Origin: Bacillota bacterium | GTDB lineage: Bacteria > Bacillota_E > Sulfobacillia > Sulfobacillales > JAIMBI01 | Reading direction: 5' to 3' | Assembly (NCBI GenBank): GCA_021828405.1 | Contig: JAKARZ010000011.1 | Coordinates: 1-46,487, forward strand | DNA length: 46,487 nucleotides | Shown here: positions 35,745 to 45,030 of the stretch, in pieces | Layout: each line of letters begins with the position of its first letter | How positions within the stretch are numbered: position 1 is the stretch's first letter | Program-made: the position numbers and the translations under genes | The notes under the pieces: generated by a model | What the model saw: only the letters and a program-made list of their open reading frames with translations | Told to the model about the DNA's origin: nothing | Databases searched by the model: none

Positions 35745-37673
35745 ATGATAGAAGGGGAACAGAAGCGGACGGCCCGGCGGGCCTGGGTGATGGCCGGGGT
35801 ACTCCTGGTCGCGCTGGGGGCCATCGCCGCACGGTTGGAAAACATTCAGGTGGCGCACGCGGCCTACTATCAGTCGCTCGGCCAGCAGGACTACCTGCGC
35901 ACCATTCCAATTTCTGCGCCCCGCGGTGAGATCGTCACCAGCGACGGCATGGTGCTGGCCAACAACCAGCCCGCCTGGGAAATCGAGTGGATGAACCCGT
36001 CCCAGGGTTCGCTGCCGCACCAAGAGGCGACGCGGATCGCCAATCTGCTGGGGGAAAGCATCTCGCAGGTGAACGCCACGGTGCATTACCAGGAAACCCA
36101 CAACCCGCCATTTTGGCCGGTTATTCTGGACCCGAGCCAAGGACTCTCCCCCACCGCCATCACCCATTATCAAGAAAATCGCACGCAGTACCCGGATATC
36201 CACCTCTTGGTCACTGCCAAGCGCTCTTATCCCCAGGGCAGCCTTTTTGGCAACTTCGTGGGCTTCGTGACACAGATCAATGGGCTGGAGTTGAAGGCAC
36301 ACCCTAACCAGGGGTACACCGCGTCCTCGCTGTTTGGCCAGCAGGGCCTGGAGGCCGAGTATCAGAGCCTCCTGCGCGGCCAGTCCGGCCAGCAGTTGGT
36401 GCAGGTCAACTCCCAAGGCCAGTTCTTAAAGATTTATGGCTCAAAAGCCCCGGTCCCGGGCAACACGATTCACCTGACCATCAACGGGCAGATGGAGTTG
36501 GTGGCGACGCAGGCGCTGCAGTTTGTCATGCATGCCATGCAGACCAGCCCCTCCAGTCCGCACTCCCCCAAAGCGACCAAGGGCGCGGTCATCGTGCTCA
36601 ACCCCGAAAACGGCGCGATCCTGGCGGCGGTGAGCCTGCCCACCTACAACCCGAACCTGCTTGACCCCGCCACGACTCAGTACGTGAACCAACTCAACCA
36701 AACCGGGGCCTGGGTAAATCGGGTGTACCAGGGCCAGTACGCGCCGGGCTCCGTGTTCAAGCCCATCATCGCGGGCGGCGCGCTGGCGTCGGGCGTCATC
36801 ACCCCGAGCACGGTGGTCGTGGATCACGGATACTTCCCCTTGGACCCGGCGTTCAAAAACTGGTACGGACCCGGCTTTGGCCCGGTCAACCTGGAGCGGG
36901 CCCTCGAGGTGTCGGACGATACGTATTTCTACTGGGTGGGCTACTGGATGGGGATCCAACGCATGGACCACTACTTGTCGCTGTACGGTTTGAACTCGAC
37001 CACCGGACTCGACATTCCCGGCGAAGTGCCCAGCCAGATGCCCACGCCCCAGCGCTACCAGACACTCGAGGGCCAGCCCTGGACGTGGGGTCAGAACCTC
37101 AACACCGCGATTGGGCAGGGCATCTCGGCGTACACCCTCATCGGCCTGGCCCGTGCCGAAGCGGCCGTGGTGAACGGCGGCACCTTGTACCAGCCTCACT
37201 TTCTGTCGTACGTCACGTCGCCGAGCGGCAAGGTGATCGAGCGGTTCAAGCCCGTGGTGCAACAAAAGCTCCCCATCAGTCGAGCCGACTACCATGTGAT
37301 CCACGTCGGCATGGAGCGCTCGGCCCAGCGCCCCCTGGGCACCGGCTACGGGGCCATGAACGGTATTCCCATGTACGTCGGCACGAAAACGGGCACGGCG
37401 CAGCGGGTCAACAGCCCCATCAACAACGCGTTCTTTGAGTCGTTCGCGCCGGCGGCATCTTACAGCGCGAGCGGCCCGCTCCCGACCCCCCAGCTTGAGG
37501 TCCTGGTGTATATCCACGACGGCGTGTTTGGTGCGTACTCCGGGTTCGTGGCGCGGGCCATCTACGATCAGTACTTCCACCTGAAGGATCCGTATGCCAA
37601 AACCTGGTTCGACACGGTTTACGGCGGTAACTATCCCTGGCCCTTCAGTTGGACCGGCAAGCCGATGAACTGA
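35745..37673 (+). CDS. Class B penicillin-binding protein, PBP2/MrdA type
   Basis: 642 residues. Seen: one membrane span (about 13-32), the PBP dimer domain opening APRGEIVTSDGMVLANN, and a transpeptidase domain with SVFK (Ser336-Lys339), SDD in the SxN position (390-392, as in many PBP2-type SxD enzymes) and KTG (548-550). It cross-links peptidoglycan, probably in elongation, with a SEDS partner (RodA) not in this window. No PASTA domains. ATG at 35745 has a G-rich ribosome site (GGGGGG) about 6 bases upstream. It is the second class B PBP here. Confidence 0.92.
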   Translation: MIEGEQKRTARRAWVMAGVLLVALGAIAARLENIQVAHAAYYQSLGQQDYLRTIPISAPRGEIVTSDGMVLANNQPAWEIEWMNPSQGSLPHQEATRIANLLGESISQVNATVHYQETHNPPFWPVILDPSQGLSPTAITHYQENRTQYPDIHLLVTAKRSYPQGSLFGNFVGFVTQINGLELKAHPNQGYTASSLFGQQGLEAEYQSLLRGQSGQQLVQVNSQGQFLKIYGSKAPVPGNTIHLTINGQMELVATQALQFVMHAMQTSPSSPHSPKATKGAVIVLNPENGAILAAVSLPTYNPNLLDPATTQYVNQLNQTGAWVNRVYQGQYAPGSVFKPIIAGGALASGVITPSTVVVDHGYFPLDPAFKNWYGPGFGPVNLERALEVSDDTYFYWVGYWMGIQRMDHYLSLYGLNSTTGLDIPGEVPSQMPTPQRYQTLEGQPWTWGQNLNTAIGQGISAYTLIGLARAEAAVVNGGTLYQPHFLSYVTSPSGKVIERFKPVVQQKLPISRADYHVIHVGMERSAQRPLGTGYGAMNGIPMYVGTKTGTAQRVNSPINNAFFESFAPAASYSASGPLPTPQLEVLVYIHDGVFGAYSGFVARAIYDQYFHLKDPYAKTWFDTVYGGNYPWPFSWTGKPMN

Positions 37674-37756
37674 CGCGTCGGCCGCTTGGAGGTGCTATGC
37701 TGGACGGAGGCGTTCTACCAGGCGGCCGCTACACGACCAGCAAAGGAGCACCGGAC

Positions 37757-38557
37757 ATGAATGGGCTTATCGTGGTCCTTATCATCCTAGTCCTCTGGGG
37801 ACTCCTGTCGCTCAAGATCATCAAGCAGTGGGATGAGATGCTGGTGTTCACCCTGGGCCGATACGTGGGCAACCGCGGCCCAGGCATCCGGTTTGTGCTG
37901 TTCGGATTTCAGCGCGCCATGATCATCGACAAGCGCATCACCACCACCGAATTTCGCACCGAGGGCACCCTGTCGAAGGATAAGGTGCCGGTGACCCTCC
38001 TGGCGGTCCTGTTCTGGCGCGTCGCCGACGTCACGCGCGCGGCGCTGGAGGTCAAGAACTACCAGGCCACCATCGACCTCGCGGCCCAAACGACTCTCCG
38101 CGACATCGTGAGCCGCAGCGACCTGGAGCAGCTGCTGTCGGATCAGCGGCAGCTCGATGAGCGCATCGCGGAGCAGATTCGGGAGCGCGCGGAGTCATGG
38201 GGCATTGCGGTGCAAAACGTGGAGATCCGGGACCTGGAGATTCCCCCCTCCTTGCAGGACGTGCTGTCGCGCAAGGCGCAGGCGCAGGCCGAGAAGGAGG
38301 CGCGACGCATTTACGGGGAAGCGGAGGTGATTGCCGCTGAGGAATTCCTCAAAGCGGCACGACTGTACGAGCACTCGACCACGGCCTTTCGCCTGAGGGG
38401 GCTGAACGTGCTGCTGGAAGCCGTCAAATCCGAGCAAAACACGCTCCTGTTTCTGCCGACCGAGCTAACCGACATGCTGCGTGGCATCGCCCCCACCGAC
38501 GCGCCCGGAGTCACACCGAAACCCCCAACCGAGCCTGACCCCCCCGTCAGCGCATGA
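37757..38557 (+). CDS. SPFH/slipin (stomatin-like) membrane protein
   Basis: 266 residues: one N-terminal membrane span (about 2-22), an SPFH/band-7 domain (WDEMLVFTLGRYVGNRGPGIRFV to VQNVEIRDLEIP), then a charged coiled coil (KAQAQAEKEARRIYGEAEVIAAEEF). Slipins form membrane-microdomain assemblies and usually pair with an NfeD protein, which is not here. ATG has AAAGGAG 8 bases upstream. It follows the PBP2 gene by 83 bases. The last 11 bases overlap the convergent YihY gene. Confidence 0.92.
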   Translation: MNGLIVVLIILVLWGLLSLKIIKQWDEMLVFTLGRYVGNRGPGIRFVLFGFQRAMIIDKRITTTEFRTEGTLSKDKVPVTLLAVLFWRVADVTRAALEVKNYQATIDLAAQTTLRDIVSRSDLEQLLSDQRQLDERIAEQIRERAESWGIAVQNVEIRDLEIPPSLQDVLSRKAQAQAEKEARRIYGEAEVIAAEEFLKAARLYEHSTTAFRLRGLNVLLEAVKSEQNTLLFLPTELTDMLRGIAPTDAPGVTPKPPTEPDPPVSA

Positions 38558-39419
38558 TGGGGTCGCGCGTGGGCGGCCCTCCCGCCGCCCCCTCCGGGTC
38601 CGGGGGCAACTCCGCCAGCGCATTCACCTCCGCACCCACCAGGAGGAGAAAGCCAAACAGGTACAGATAGAGCAGCAGGAAAATCATCGCGCCCAGCGTG
38701 CCATACACCCCGAAGGTGCTGACTCGGGTGGTGTACTGGCGGAAGGCGATGGACAGCATCCCCCACGCCAGGACCGCCACCAGCGTGCCGGGCGTGTAGA
38801 GGCGAAAGCCGTGCGGCCGATCCGGCGCCGCTGAGTACAAAATCGAGAGCCCGAGCCAGAGCATGGCGGCCAATACGCCCCAGTGCAGCACTGCCAGCGC
38901 CACTCGCGCCGGCGGATGGCCGACCACCGCCGTGGCCAGCCCGCCGATAGCGCTCGGCCCGAGCACCGAGAACGCGAGCCCCGCGACCATCAGCGATCCC
39001 ACGGTCATCCCCAACAGCACAGACAGTCCGTACAATTCCCAGGACCGGCGCCGGAACGGAAACCGAAATTCGTAGGCATGGTTCATCGCATCGATGATTT
39101 GGCGAAACGCCCCCGACATCCCCCACACGAACCCCAAGAACCCCAGCGACAGCACCGTGGGGCTCCTGTGGTGCACGACGCCCGCGAGCGCCTGGGACAT
39201 CAGCGCCAGCACGTTCTTGGGCACCACCCCCGCAAGCGGAGCGGTAAGGATATGGACCGGGTCCCGGAAACGCAGAAACGCAAGCAGCGCCGTGGCAAAC
39301 AGCAGGAGCGGCAGAAGGGCAAACGAGAAATTATAGGAGAGCGCGGCCGCGTAGGCCCCGATGTCGTCTCGCGCAACCCGGCGCGCCAGCCGCTTCAAAT
39401 AGCCCCACGGTGCCCTCAC
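38547..39419 (-). CDS. YihY/virulence factor BrkB family membrane protein
   Basis: 290 residues with about six membrane spans. Family features: an amphipathic start WGYLKRLARRVARDDIGAYAAAL, then LSYNFSFALLPLLLF, and later GFLGFVWGMSGAFRQIIDAMNHAY. Once called RNase BN, the family is now regarded as membrane proteins of unknown, possibly transport, function. The GTG start overlaps the stop of the beta-propeller lipoprotein gene (GTGA), so the two are probably co-translated. Confidence 0.9.
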   Translation of the reverse strand: MRAPWGYLKRLARRVARDDIGAYAAALSYNFSFALLPLLLFATALLAFLRFRDPVHILTAPLAGVVPKNVLALMSQALAGVVHHRSPTVLSLGFLGFVWGMSGAFRQIIDAMNHAYEFRFPFRRRSWELYGLSVLLGMTVGSLMVAGLAFSVLGPSAIGGLATAVVGHPPARVALAVLHWGVLAAMLWLGLSILYSAAPDRPHGFRLYTPGTLVAVLAWGMLSIAFRQYTTRVSTFGVYGTLGAMIFLLLYLYLFGFLLLVGAEVNALAELPPDPEGAAGGPPTRDPIMR

Positions 39420-41188
39420 GAGACCGGCACCCAGGTGCGGCCTCCGTTGGACGTGGTGTAGACGCCCGTGCTCGCCACGATCACGGCTCTCGTGGGGCTG
39501 TCAAACGCCAGCGACCGAATCACCACGCCGGAGGGCATGGAGCGCGCAACCCAGCTCTGTCCGCCGTCTCGCGTGAGCCAGTAGCCATTGGCGGACCACA
39601 TCCACGCCAGCTGCCGTCCCAAGAACCGAATCGTGGTGGGCGCCGCCATATTCAGCACCGGCGGCAGCCGGAAAGGCAGCCAGGTGGCTCCACCGTCTGC
39701 CGTCCGCCACAGGTACACCGTGCCCGGGGTCACATGCACCCGCTTTCCGCCCGGTTCCTTCACCGCGGCGGAGAGCGACCGCCCCAGGGCGAAACCCACG
39801 CTCGGGCTTTGACACGCGACGCTGGTGGCATCAAACGGCAGCGCCCGCGCCCGACCCACGCTCTTCCCGCCGTTGGTCGTCACGCGGATCGCCCGCTGAC
39901 CCATCAGAAAAAAGCCATAGCTGCCGCACGCCGACGCATCGGTGGCGGGCGTCGTCCCCAGCAGCGACGGCGCCTGCCACGTCTTGCCTCCATCGCGGCT
40001 CACATACCAGCGCGGGTTCACCGCCCAAAGCGTCTTCGGCGACACGGACACCAGGGTGCTGGCGGGTCCGGGGAGATATCCCACGGTGGCCCAGCCTCCC
40101 GGCCCGGGCGCGCCGGCCATCACTGCGGTCGGCGCCCCCACCTCCCCCACACCGTAGCTTCGTCGTGCGCTGGGCCACACCACGGCGGTATGCGGCTTCG
40201 GTAGCGGATAAACGGAGGACCAAGCGCCGCCGGCGCCCACGACCCAGGCGCGGCCCGCAGCGAGCAGGTACACCTCATGGTCCATCCGCCCCAGGGAGGC
40301 CACTCCGTGGTCAGCCACAATCTGCGGCCGTTGGGCCCAAAACCAGCGGTGCCCTCCATCGTGCGTGGCCAGCAAGCCCGCGCGCGTCCCCAGATACCCC
40401 AGGGTGCTGCTCTCAAAGGTGAGGCCGGTAACGTCTCCGGGGGGCGCCGCGCCCGCCTCGGTCCACGCCTCTCCCCCGTTTCGCGTCACCCACACGGTGG
40501 TCCCGGCGACGCTCGCCGACGATGGCGCCCCGCAAGCCACGTAGCCGAGCTCCCGGGTCACGAAGCTCACCGCAACGGACCCGGTCTGCCGCGGACAGGG
40601 AAACGAGCGCGGACCCCAAGTGGCCCCGCCATCCGCGCTGAAGGCCAGCGCCCACGCCGCGGATCCGCCCTTGGTCACCCGGTAGCCCCACTCTGGGGAC
40701 ACAAACGACAGGCTCGCCAGCTCCCAGCGGTGGGTGGCGTACGTGGTTGACCACCGAAGCCCGCCATCCTGCGTGCGCAACAACGCCGACGTCAGGCACT
40801 GGCCGACGCCGCACCCGTTTTCCACGGCATAGCCCTGCCGCGCGCTGACAAATTGCAGATCGGTCACCGGCAGTCCGGTCCGGTAATGCTCCTGCCATCC
40901 CCGACCGCCGTTCACGGTCTTCAGGAGACCGCTGCCCGCCTCCGGGCCGCCGGTGACGGCCCACAGCGTTTGCCGATTCATCACCACGACGCGCCGCAAC
41001 AGGAGCGGCCCCGGCGCCGGCCCCGGCCAGATCGTCGGCAGCTGTTCGCCGTGCAGGATCCCTGGGTGGGTGGGGAACCGCGGAGCCGCAGGGGCCGAGC
41101 CAAAGGCGGGCCATCGGCAACCGGCAAGACCGACCACCAAGACGGCCAGCACCGCGCCCCGAACCGACCAACGCGCCCTGGCTCCCAC
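39416..41188 (-). CDS. Ycf48-like beta-propeller lipoprotein
   Basis: 590 residues. An N-terminal lipoprotein signal ends in LAGC (about residue 24), so it is exported and lipid-anchored. The rest carries about ten Asp-box/BNR repeats, for example TQDGGLRW, SADGGATW, THDGGHRW, SRDGGKTW, TADGGATW and TRDGGQSW, folding into one or two sialidase-like propellers of the Ycf48/sortilin type. These bind proteins or glycans; no catalytic sialidase residues are recognised. GTG at 41188 has GGAGGGG about 7 bases upstream; the earlier frame is not signal-like. Confidence 0.88.
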   Translation of the reverse strand: MGARARWSVRGAVLAVLVVGLAGCRWPAFGSAPAAPRFPTHPGILHGEQLPTIWPGPAPGPLLLRRVVVMNRQTLWAVTGGPEAGSGLLKTVNGGRGWQEHYRTGLPVTDLQFVSARQGYAVENGCGVGQCLTSALLRTQDGGLRWSTTYATHRWELASLSFVSPEWGYRVTKGGSAAWALAFSADGGATWGPRSFPCPRQTGSVAVSFVTRELGYVACGAPSSASVAGTTVWVTRNGGEAWTEAGAAPPGDVTGLTFESSTLGYLGTRAGLLATHDGGHRWFWAQRPQIVADHGVASLGRMDHEVYLLAAGRAWVVGAGGAWSSVYPLPKPHTAVVWPSARRSYGVGEVGAPTAVMAGAPGPGGWATVGYLPGPASTLVSVSPKTLWAVNPRWYVSRDGGKTWQAPSLLGTTPATDASACGSYGFFLMGQRAIRVTTNGGKSVGRARALPFDATSVACQSPSVGFALGRSLSAAVKEPGGKRVHVTPGTVYLWRTADGGATWLPFRLPPVLNMAAPTTIRFLGRQLAWMWSANGYWLTRDGGQSWVARSMPSGVVIRSLAFDSPTRAVIVASTGVYTTSNGGRTWVPVS

Positions 41189-41250
41189 CGCTGTCCCCCT
41201 CCGCCTGCCACTCGCTCTGCCTCGATAACGCTCCAGACTCGGTGCGGGGT

Positions 41251-42021
41251 TCACCGCGCCGATAATACGTCCGCCAACGAGCCCCAGCGGATGCCGCACT
41301 TGGCCAGGGTCTCCTTCACCAATCCCGCCAAACCGGCCGCGCCGAGCGTGTCCCCGTGCACAACGAGCGTATCCGGCGCCACGGACAGCCACGCGCCGCC
41401 CGCCGCCTGGACGCGGCCCTCGCAGGCGAGGCTCTGCGCTTGAGCCACCACCGCGGCCGGATCGGTCAGGACCGCCCCGGGCTGCCCTCGGGGCACCAGG
41501 GTGCCGTCTGGCGCATAGCGCCGGTCCACATACGCTTCGACGGCCACCGGCAGCCCGGCCGCTCGCGCGGCGTCCGCCAGCGCGCCCCCGGCCGCCACGA
41601 CCGGTACGCCCGCGCCCCATCCCGCCACGCCCGCCACCACCGCGCGCGCCACCGCCTCATCGATGAGGGCCCGATTGTAAAGTTGGCCGTGGGGCTTGAC
41701 GTGCTCCAGCGAGATGCCCGCCGCCCGGCAAAATCCCGCCAGCGCGCCCACCTGATAAAGCACGGCGGTGCGAATCTCGTCTTGGGACATCACGAGATCG
41801 CGGCGCCCGAACCCCTCCAGGTCGCGGTAGCCAGGGTGGGCACCCACGCCCACGCCGCGCGCGCTGGCCAGCCGCACCGTGCGGTCCATCACCATCGGGT
41901 CGCCGGCATGGAACCCGCATGCCACGCTGGCCGACGTCACCACCTCCAAGAGGGCGTCGTCATCCCCCATGCGCCACCGGCCAAAGCTTTCCCCCAAGTC
42001 CGCCGTGAGGCTCATCCACAT
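41251..42021 (-). CDS. pxpA: 5-oxoprolinase subunit A (LamB/YcsF family)
   Basis: 256 residues, typical length. Seen: SLTADLGESFGRWRMGDD near the N-terminus, ACGFHAGDPMVM, GAHPGYRDLEGFGRR, EHVKPHGQLYNRA and VHGDTLGAAG, all PxpA signatures. With PxpB and PxpC it hydrolyses 5-oxoproline (pyroglutamate) to glutamate using ATP, repairing a spontaneous damage product of glutamine. ATG at 42021 has GAGAGGG 6 bases upstream. It is 26 bases after pxpC. Confidence 0.95.
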   Translation of the reverse strand: MWMSLTADLGESFGRWRMGDDDALLEVVTSASVACGFHAGDPMVMDRTVRLASARGVGVGAHPGYRDLEGFGRRDLVMSQDEIRTAVLYQVGALAGFCRAAGISLEHVKPHGQLYNRALIDEAVARAVVAGVAGWGAGVPVVAAGGALADAARAAGLPVAVEAYVDRRYAPDGTLVPRGQPGAVLTDPAAVVAQAQSLACEGRVQAAGGAWLSVAPDTLVVHGDTLGAAGLAGLVKETLAKCGIRWGSLADVLSAR

Positions 42022-42047
42022 CGTGTACCCTCTCCCTTCCCAGCCGC

Positions 42048-42995
42048 CTAGCGTCCTTCGCGCCCGCTCCGAGCCCAGGGCGCCGACGCCTTGAGGGCCG
42101 CCCACGCCGCCCGAGCCTCCGCACGAGACACCACCACCAGACGCAGTGGTGCCCCCGGCACGGCCTGCGCCAGCACCGGCAGGTCCGCAGCCACCACTAC
42201 GGCCGGGACGGGATAGCCCCCAAGGACGCCGCGGCCGGCCATGAGCACCAGACACGTCCCGTCCGGCGTCACCTGCACGGCTCCCGTGACCATGGGAATG
42301 GACAGGCGGCGGGCCCAGTGCGTCGGCCATATCCCGGCCAGGCTTCCGCGGGCCGCGTCGTCGGGGTCAAGCCGCACCCCCACGCGATCCGACCGCACGG
42401 ATACGTGGAATCGGCCATCCGTGAGCCAATCCAGCAGGCCGCCGCTGGCGGCGGGCCCCACCGTGACCCGCACCACGTCTCTCACCAAGCAGGTGTTCAC
42501 GCCGGTGGCCCCGGTGGGGGGCTCGGCCGCCAGGGGCGGGCCGAGCGGCAGCCGGTCGCGGGCTCGCAGGGGGCGCCCGAAGCCAGCCGCCTGATCCACA
42601 GAGCGGCTGCCCAGCCACGACTCGCTGACAATCCCCCCGTCCACGGCCAAATACAATCGCACACCGGAGCGAGCGGGCCCCGCGGTCAGCTCCCCGCCGG
42701 GCCGAACCCGCACCGCCTGCCCCACGGACACCGCGAAGCCGTCAACCTGCACCCCCATGTTGGCACCGGCCAGCCCCACCGTCGCCCCTTCGGGAAACCT
42801 GAGGGAGGGCCCCAGCAGCGTCGCCTCCAACAAGGCGGCCGTGGGCGGATTGCCCACTAGCACATTCGCCCAGCCCGCCGCCCAAGCGTCCAGGGCTCCA
42901 CCCGGCGCCACCCCCCGCGCTGGGCCGGCCGGGCGGCCCCGGTCCTGGATCGTGGTGGCCAAACCCCCATCGAGCACGTCGATGACGCGTCCCAC
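42048..42995 (-). CDS. pxpC: 5-oxoprolinase subunit C (KipA/AHS2, biotin-dependent carboxyltransferase family)
   Basis: 315 residues. Family features: opening VLDGGLATTIQDRGRPAG, GVAPGGALDAWAAGWANVLVGNP, LAGANMGVQVDG, then YLAVDGGIVSESWLGSRSVD and a C-terminal GGYPVPAVVVAADLPVLAQ. It works with PxpB and PxpA in ATP-dependent 5-oxoproline hydrolysis. The GTG start abuts the pxpB stop (TAG then GTG), with GGGGA about 10 bases upstream, suggesting tight coupling. Confidence 0.95.
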   Translation of the reverse strand: MGRVIDVLDGGLATTIQDRGRPAGPARGVAPGGALDAWAAGWANVLVGNPPTAALLEATLLGPSLRFPEGATVGLAGANMGVQVDGFAVSVGQAVRVRPGGELTAGPARSGVRLYLAVDGGIVSESWLGSRSVDQAAGFGRPLRARDRLPLGPPLAAEPPTGATGVNTCLVRDVVRVTVGPAASGGLLDWLTDGRFHVSVRSDRVGVRLDPDDAARGSLAGIWPTHWARRLSIPMVTGAVQVTPDGTCLVLMAGRGVLGGYPVPAVVVAADLPVLAQAVPGAPLRLVVVSRAEARAAWAALKASAPWARSGREGR

Positions 42996-43760
42996 CTAAC
43001 GGTCCCCGGCTTGGGCCAGTGCGGCGAATTCCTCAGGCGACACGGCTCGAAACCAAAGCTCATCGCCCGGTCGATACGGCGTCGGCGGGTCGGCGGCTGG
43101 ATCAAACAGGTTCAGGGGGGTGGTGCCCACCACGTACCAGCCGCCTGGGCTCGGCCGTGTGTACACCCCGGTCTGCCGGCCGGCGATGGCCACCGATCCC
43201 GCCTTCACCCGGGCCACCGGACGGTCGCGGCGCGGGAGCACCAGGACGTCGGGCAGCGGGCCCGAGTACGGAAACCCGGCCTGAAAGCCAAGACAGTAAA
43301 CGAAGTAGGGCCGGTGGGCATGCAGGCGCACCACGGTGTCCGGCGTTAGCCCCGCGTGGCGGGCCACCGCCTCCAGATCCGGCCCCCACGCACCGCCGTA
43401 GCACACCGGTACCTCCACGCGGCGGGGGGCCGCTTGGGATGCCGTCGCCCACGCCGCCCACCGAATCCGCACCATCATCTCGTCCGGCGTGGCCCGGTCG
43501 GGATCGAATTCCACTAGCAGGCTGTCAAACCCGGGCACCGCCGCCACGAGGGCGGCCTCCGCGTCTGCGTCCGCCAAGAGGGCACCGGCCAACCGATGAA
43601 TCCGCCGGTTCTGCGCTCGGTCGAGGCCACTGTCCCACTGCAGCAACAGGGAGCCCTCCCCCATCGGCTCCGCAGTACGCCAGCCCCCCGCGGGAACCGG
43701 CGGCCAGAATCCGCGCAGACCGCTCGATGCCGCCCCGCGGCCCGCCTCGCTGTCCGCCAT
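42996..43760 (-). CDS. pxpB: 5-oxoprolinase subunit B (KipI/AHS1 family)
   Basis: 254 residues from ATG 43760. Seen: a VPVCYGGAWGPDLEAVA segment, HRPYFVYCLGFQAGFPYSG, and GSVAIAGRQTGVYTRPSPGGWYVVG with LNLFDP, the diagnostic AHS1 core. Start chosen because GGGGAGG lies 9 bases upstream and the protein then has nearly the usual 230-250 residues. The frame stays open to 43916, adding 52 glycine- and arginine-rich residues. The ribosome site sits in a run of 12 G (minus strand). First gene of the pxpB-pxpC-pxpA set, divergent from codY. Confidence 0.93.
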   Translation of the reverse strand: MADSEAGRGAASSGLRGFWPPVPAGGWRTAEPMGEGSLLLQWDSGLDRAQNRRIHRLAGALLADADAEAALVAAVPGFDSLLVEFDPDRATPDEMMVRIRWAAWATASQAAPRRVEVPVCYGGAWGPDLEAVARHAGLTPDTVVRLHAHRPYFVYCLGFQAGFPYSGPLPDVLVLPRRDRPVARVKAGSVAIAGRQTGVYTRPSPGGWYVVGTTPLNLFDPAADPPTPYRPGDELWFRAVSPEEFAALAQAGDR

Positions 43761-44127
43761 CCGACGCCGCCTCCCCCCCCCCCCGAGTCCGCCTCGCGTC
43801 GGCGGACATCCTCCCCCGCCGGCCCGCGAGTCGGTCGCATTGCGCCACGCAAGGCGAAAGCGCGCCAATTCCTCTGCGGCCGCCACCCGCTCCACAACTT
43901 CATGGTAACATGTCATCTGGTAGGACCACGTACCAAGACGGGGAAAGGTGCGCGGTCAGACACAGTGGATGGGTGGCAATACCCCAAAACGTCGTGATTG
44001 CGCGAATCAGTGTGAGGACGGACCTCGACAGCAAAGTTCGTGACCGTGCGACAAGAAGCGAGCGTTGATGCCAAGTCCGACGCCGGGGATCCGGCAAGTG
44101 AGCGATTAATTGGAGGGGGACAACACG
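43761..44127. other. Intergenic region between divergent pxpB and codY
   Basis: 367 bases. It holds the C12 tract (43773-43784), a short minus-strand frame from ATG 43916 continuous with pxpB, and a TGGTA-N8-TACCA inverted repeat around 43919-43936 that could be an operator. No AATTTTCWGAAAATT-like CodY box and no clear -35/-10 pair were seen. Confidence 0.6.
43773..43784. repeat. C12 (G12 on the minus strand) homopolymer at the pxpB ribosome site
   Basis: An uninterrupted run of twelve C on the plus strand. On the coding strand it reads G12-A-GG and forms the 5' part of the pxpB ribosome site, 12 bases before the ATG. Such tracts slip during replication and are also sequencing-error prone. 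Confidence 0.9.
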
Positions 44128-44769
44128 ATGGCTGTGCTGGAGGCATTCCGGCAACTGACCGATGCCGTGTGGCGCGGGGTGCCCGATAACTACGATCTGC
44201 GGCCGTTTATGGAGGAACTGGCCTCGACACTAGGCTGCGCGGTGGAAGTGACGGCCCCCCTGGGCGAGAGCCCTCTCAGTGCCGGAGGCTCAGGGGCGGG
44301 GACCGGGCGCGCCGCGACGCCGAATACTAAGATGGTGCTGCAGGGACCCTCGGGGCCGGCGGGCATTTTGACCCTCTATCGCCCCGAGGCCGGACTCACG
44401 GCAGACGATTGGCTGCTGGCGGAATACGGCGCCACGATCATCTCGCTGGTGATGGGCCGGGCGCGCGAGGTGCGGTCCGCGACACGGGACCGCGAGCGCA
44501 GCCAGGTGACCGCCGCCATCGAGGCACTGTCGTACTCGGAGCTCATGGCGGCTCAGCGCCTGTTTTCGGAGATCGACGACAATCAGGGGCTCGTCGTCAC
44601 GTCCCACGTCGCGGATGAAATGGGCATCACCCGGTCGGTCATCGTGAACGCGCTGCGCAAGCTGGAGAGCGCGGGGGTTATCCAAACAAGATCGCTGGGC
44701 ATGAAAGGGACCCACATCCGCGTGCTGAACGACCAATTGCGGAACGCGTTCGAACACCTGACCCTGTAG
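44128..44769 (+). CDS. codY: Short CodY homologue, GTP/branched-chain amino acid-type global regulator
   Basis: 213 residues against about 260 for Bacillus CodY. The C-terminal DNA-binding half is strongly conserved: LSYSELMAAQRLFSEI, then HVADEMGITRSVIVNALRKL (159-179), ESAGVIQTRSLGMKGTHIRVL. The N-terminal GAF domain is compressed (about 115 residues) with a Gly/Ser-rich loop (47-65) where isoleucine-pocket elements would be, so effector binding may differ. ATG at 44128 has GGAGGGGG 8 bases upstream. Divergent from the pxp genes, which yield glutamate. Confidence 0.88.
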   Translation: MAVLEAFRQLTDAVWRGVPDNYDLRPFMEELASTLGCAVEVTAPLGESPLSAGGSGAGTGRAATPNTKMVLQGPSGPAGILTLYRPEAGLTADDWLLAEYGATIISLVMGRAREVRSATRDRERSQVTAAIEALSYSELMAAQRLFSEIDDNQGLVVTSHVADEMGITRSVIVNALRKLESAGVIQTRSLGMKGTHIRVLNDQLRNAFEHLTL

Positions 44770-44782
44770 CGCGGCCGCGACC

Positions 44783-44820
44783 ACGGGGCGGGCCATCTGA
44801 TGGGCCGCCCCGTCTTTATG
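44783..44820 (+). terminator. Intrinsic terminator of codY
   Basis: ACGGGGCGG (44783-44791) pairs with CCGCCCCGT (44805-44813), with a 13-base loop that can close further, followed by CTTTATG. It starts 13 bases after the codY stop. Confidence 0.75.
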
Positions 44821-45030
44821 CTGGGGCCCGGATCGATGAGCCGCGCCCCGAACGTGGACGGCAAGCGATCCCACGATCTCTGCCCTTCAGCCGATGTACC
44901 GGCACAGTCGTTAGAGCAAGCACCAGCTCATGGTCCAATAGGCTGTTCACGCCAGGGGTCCGTGGCCGTCCCTTTCGGGTGACCGTGCATCACTTATTCC
45001 GCGGTGCCCGGTTTCCAGCATCCCGTGCTC

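Noticed and set aside
36441..37580. 379-codon minus-strand open frame opposite the PBP2 gene
   Set aside because: Composition artefact: rich in Arg, His, Gly and Val, no family features, fully inside a complete PBP gene.
38547..39419. Ribonuclease BN
   Set aside because: The old name for the YihY/BrkB family; the protein is a polytopic membrane protein without nuclease motifs.
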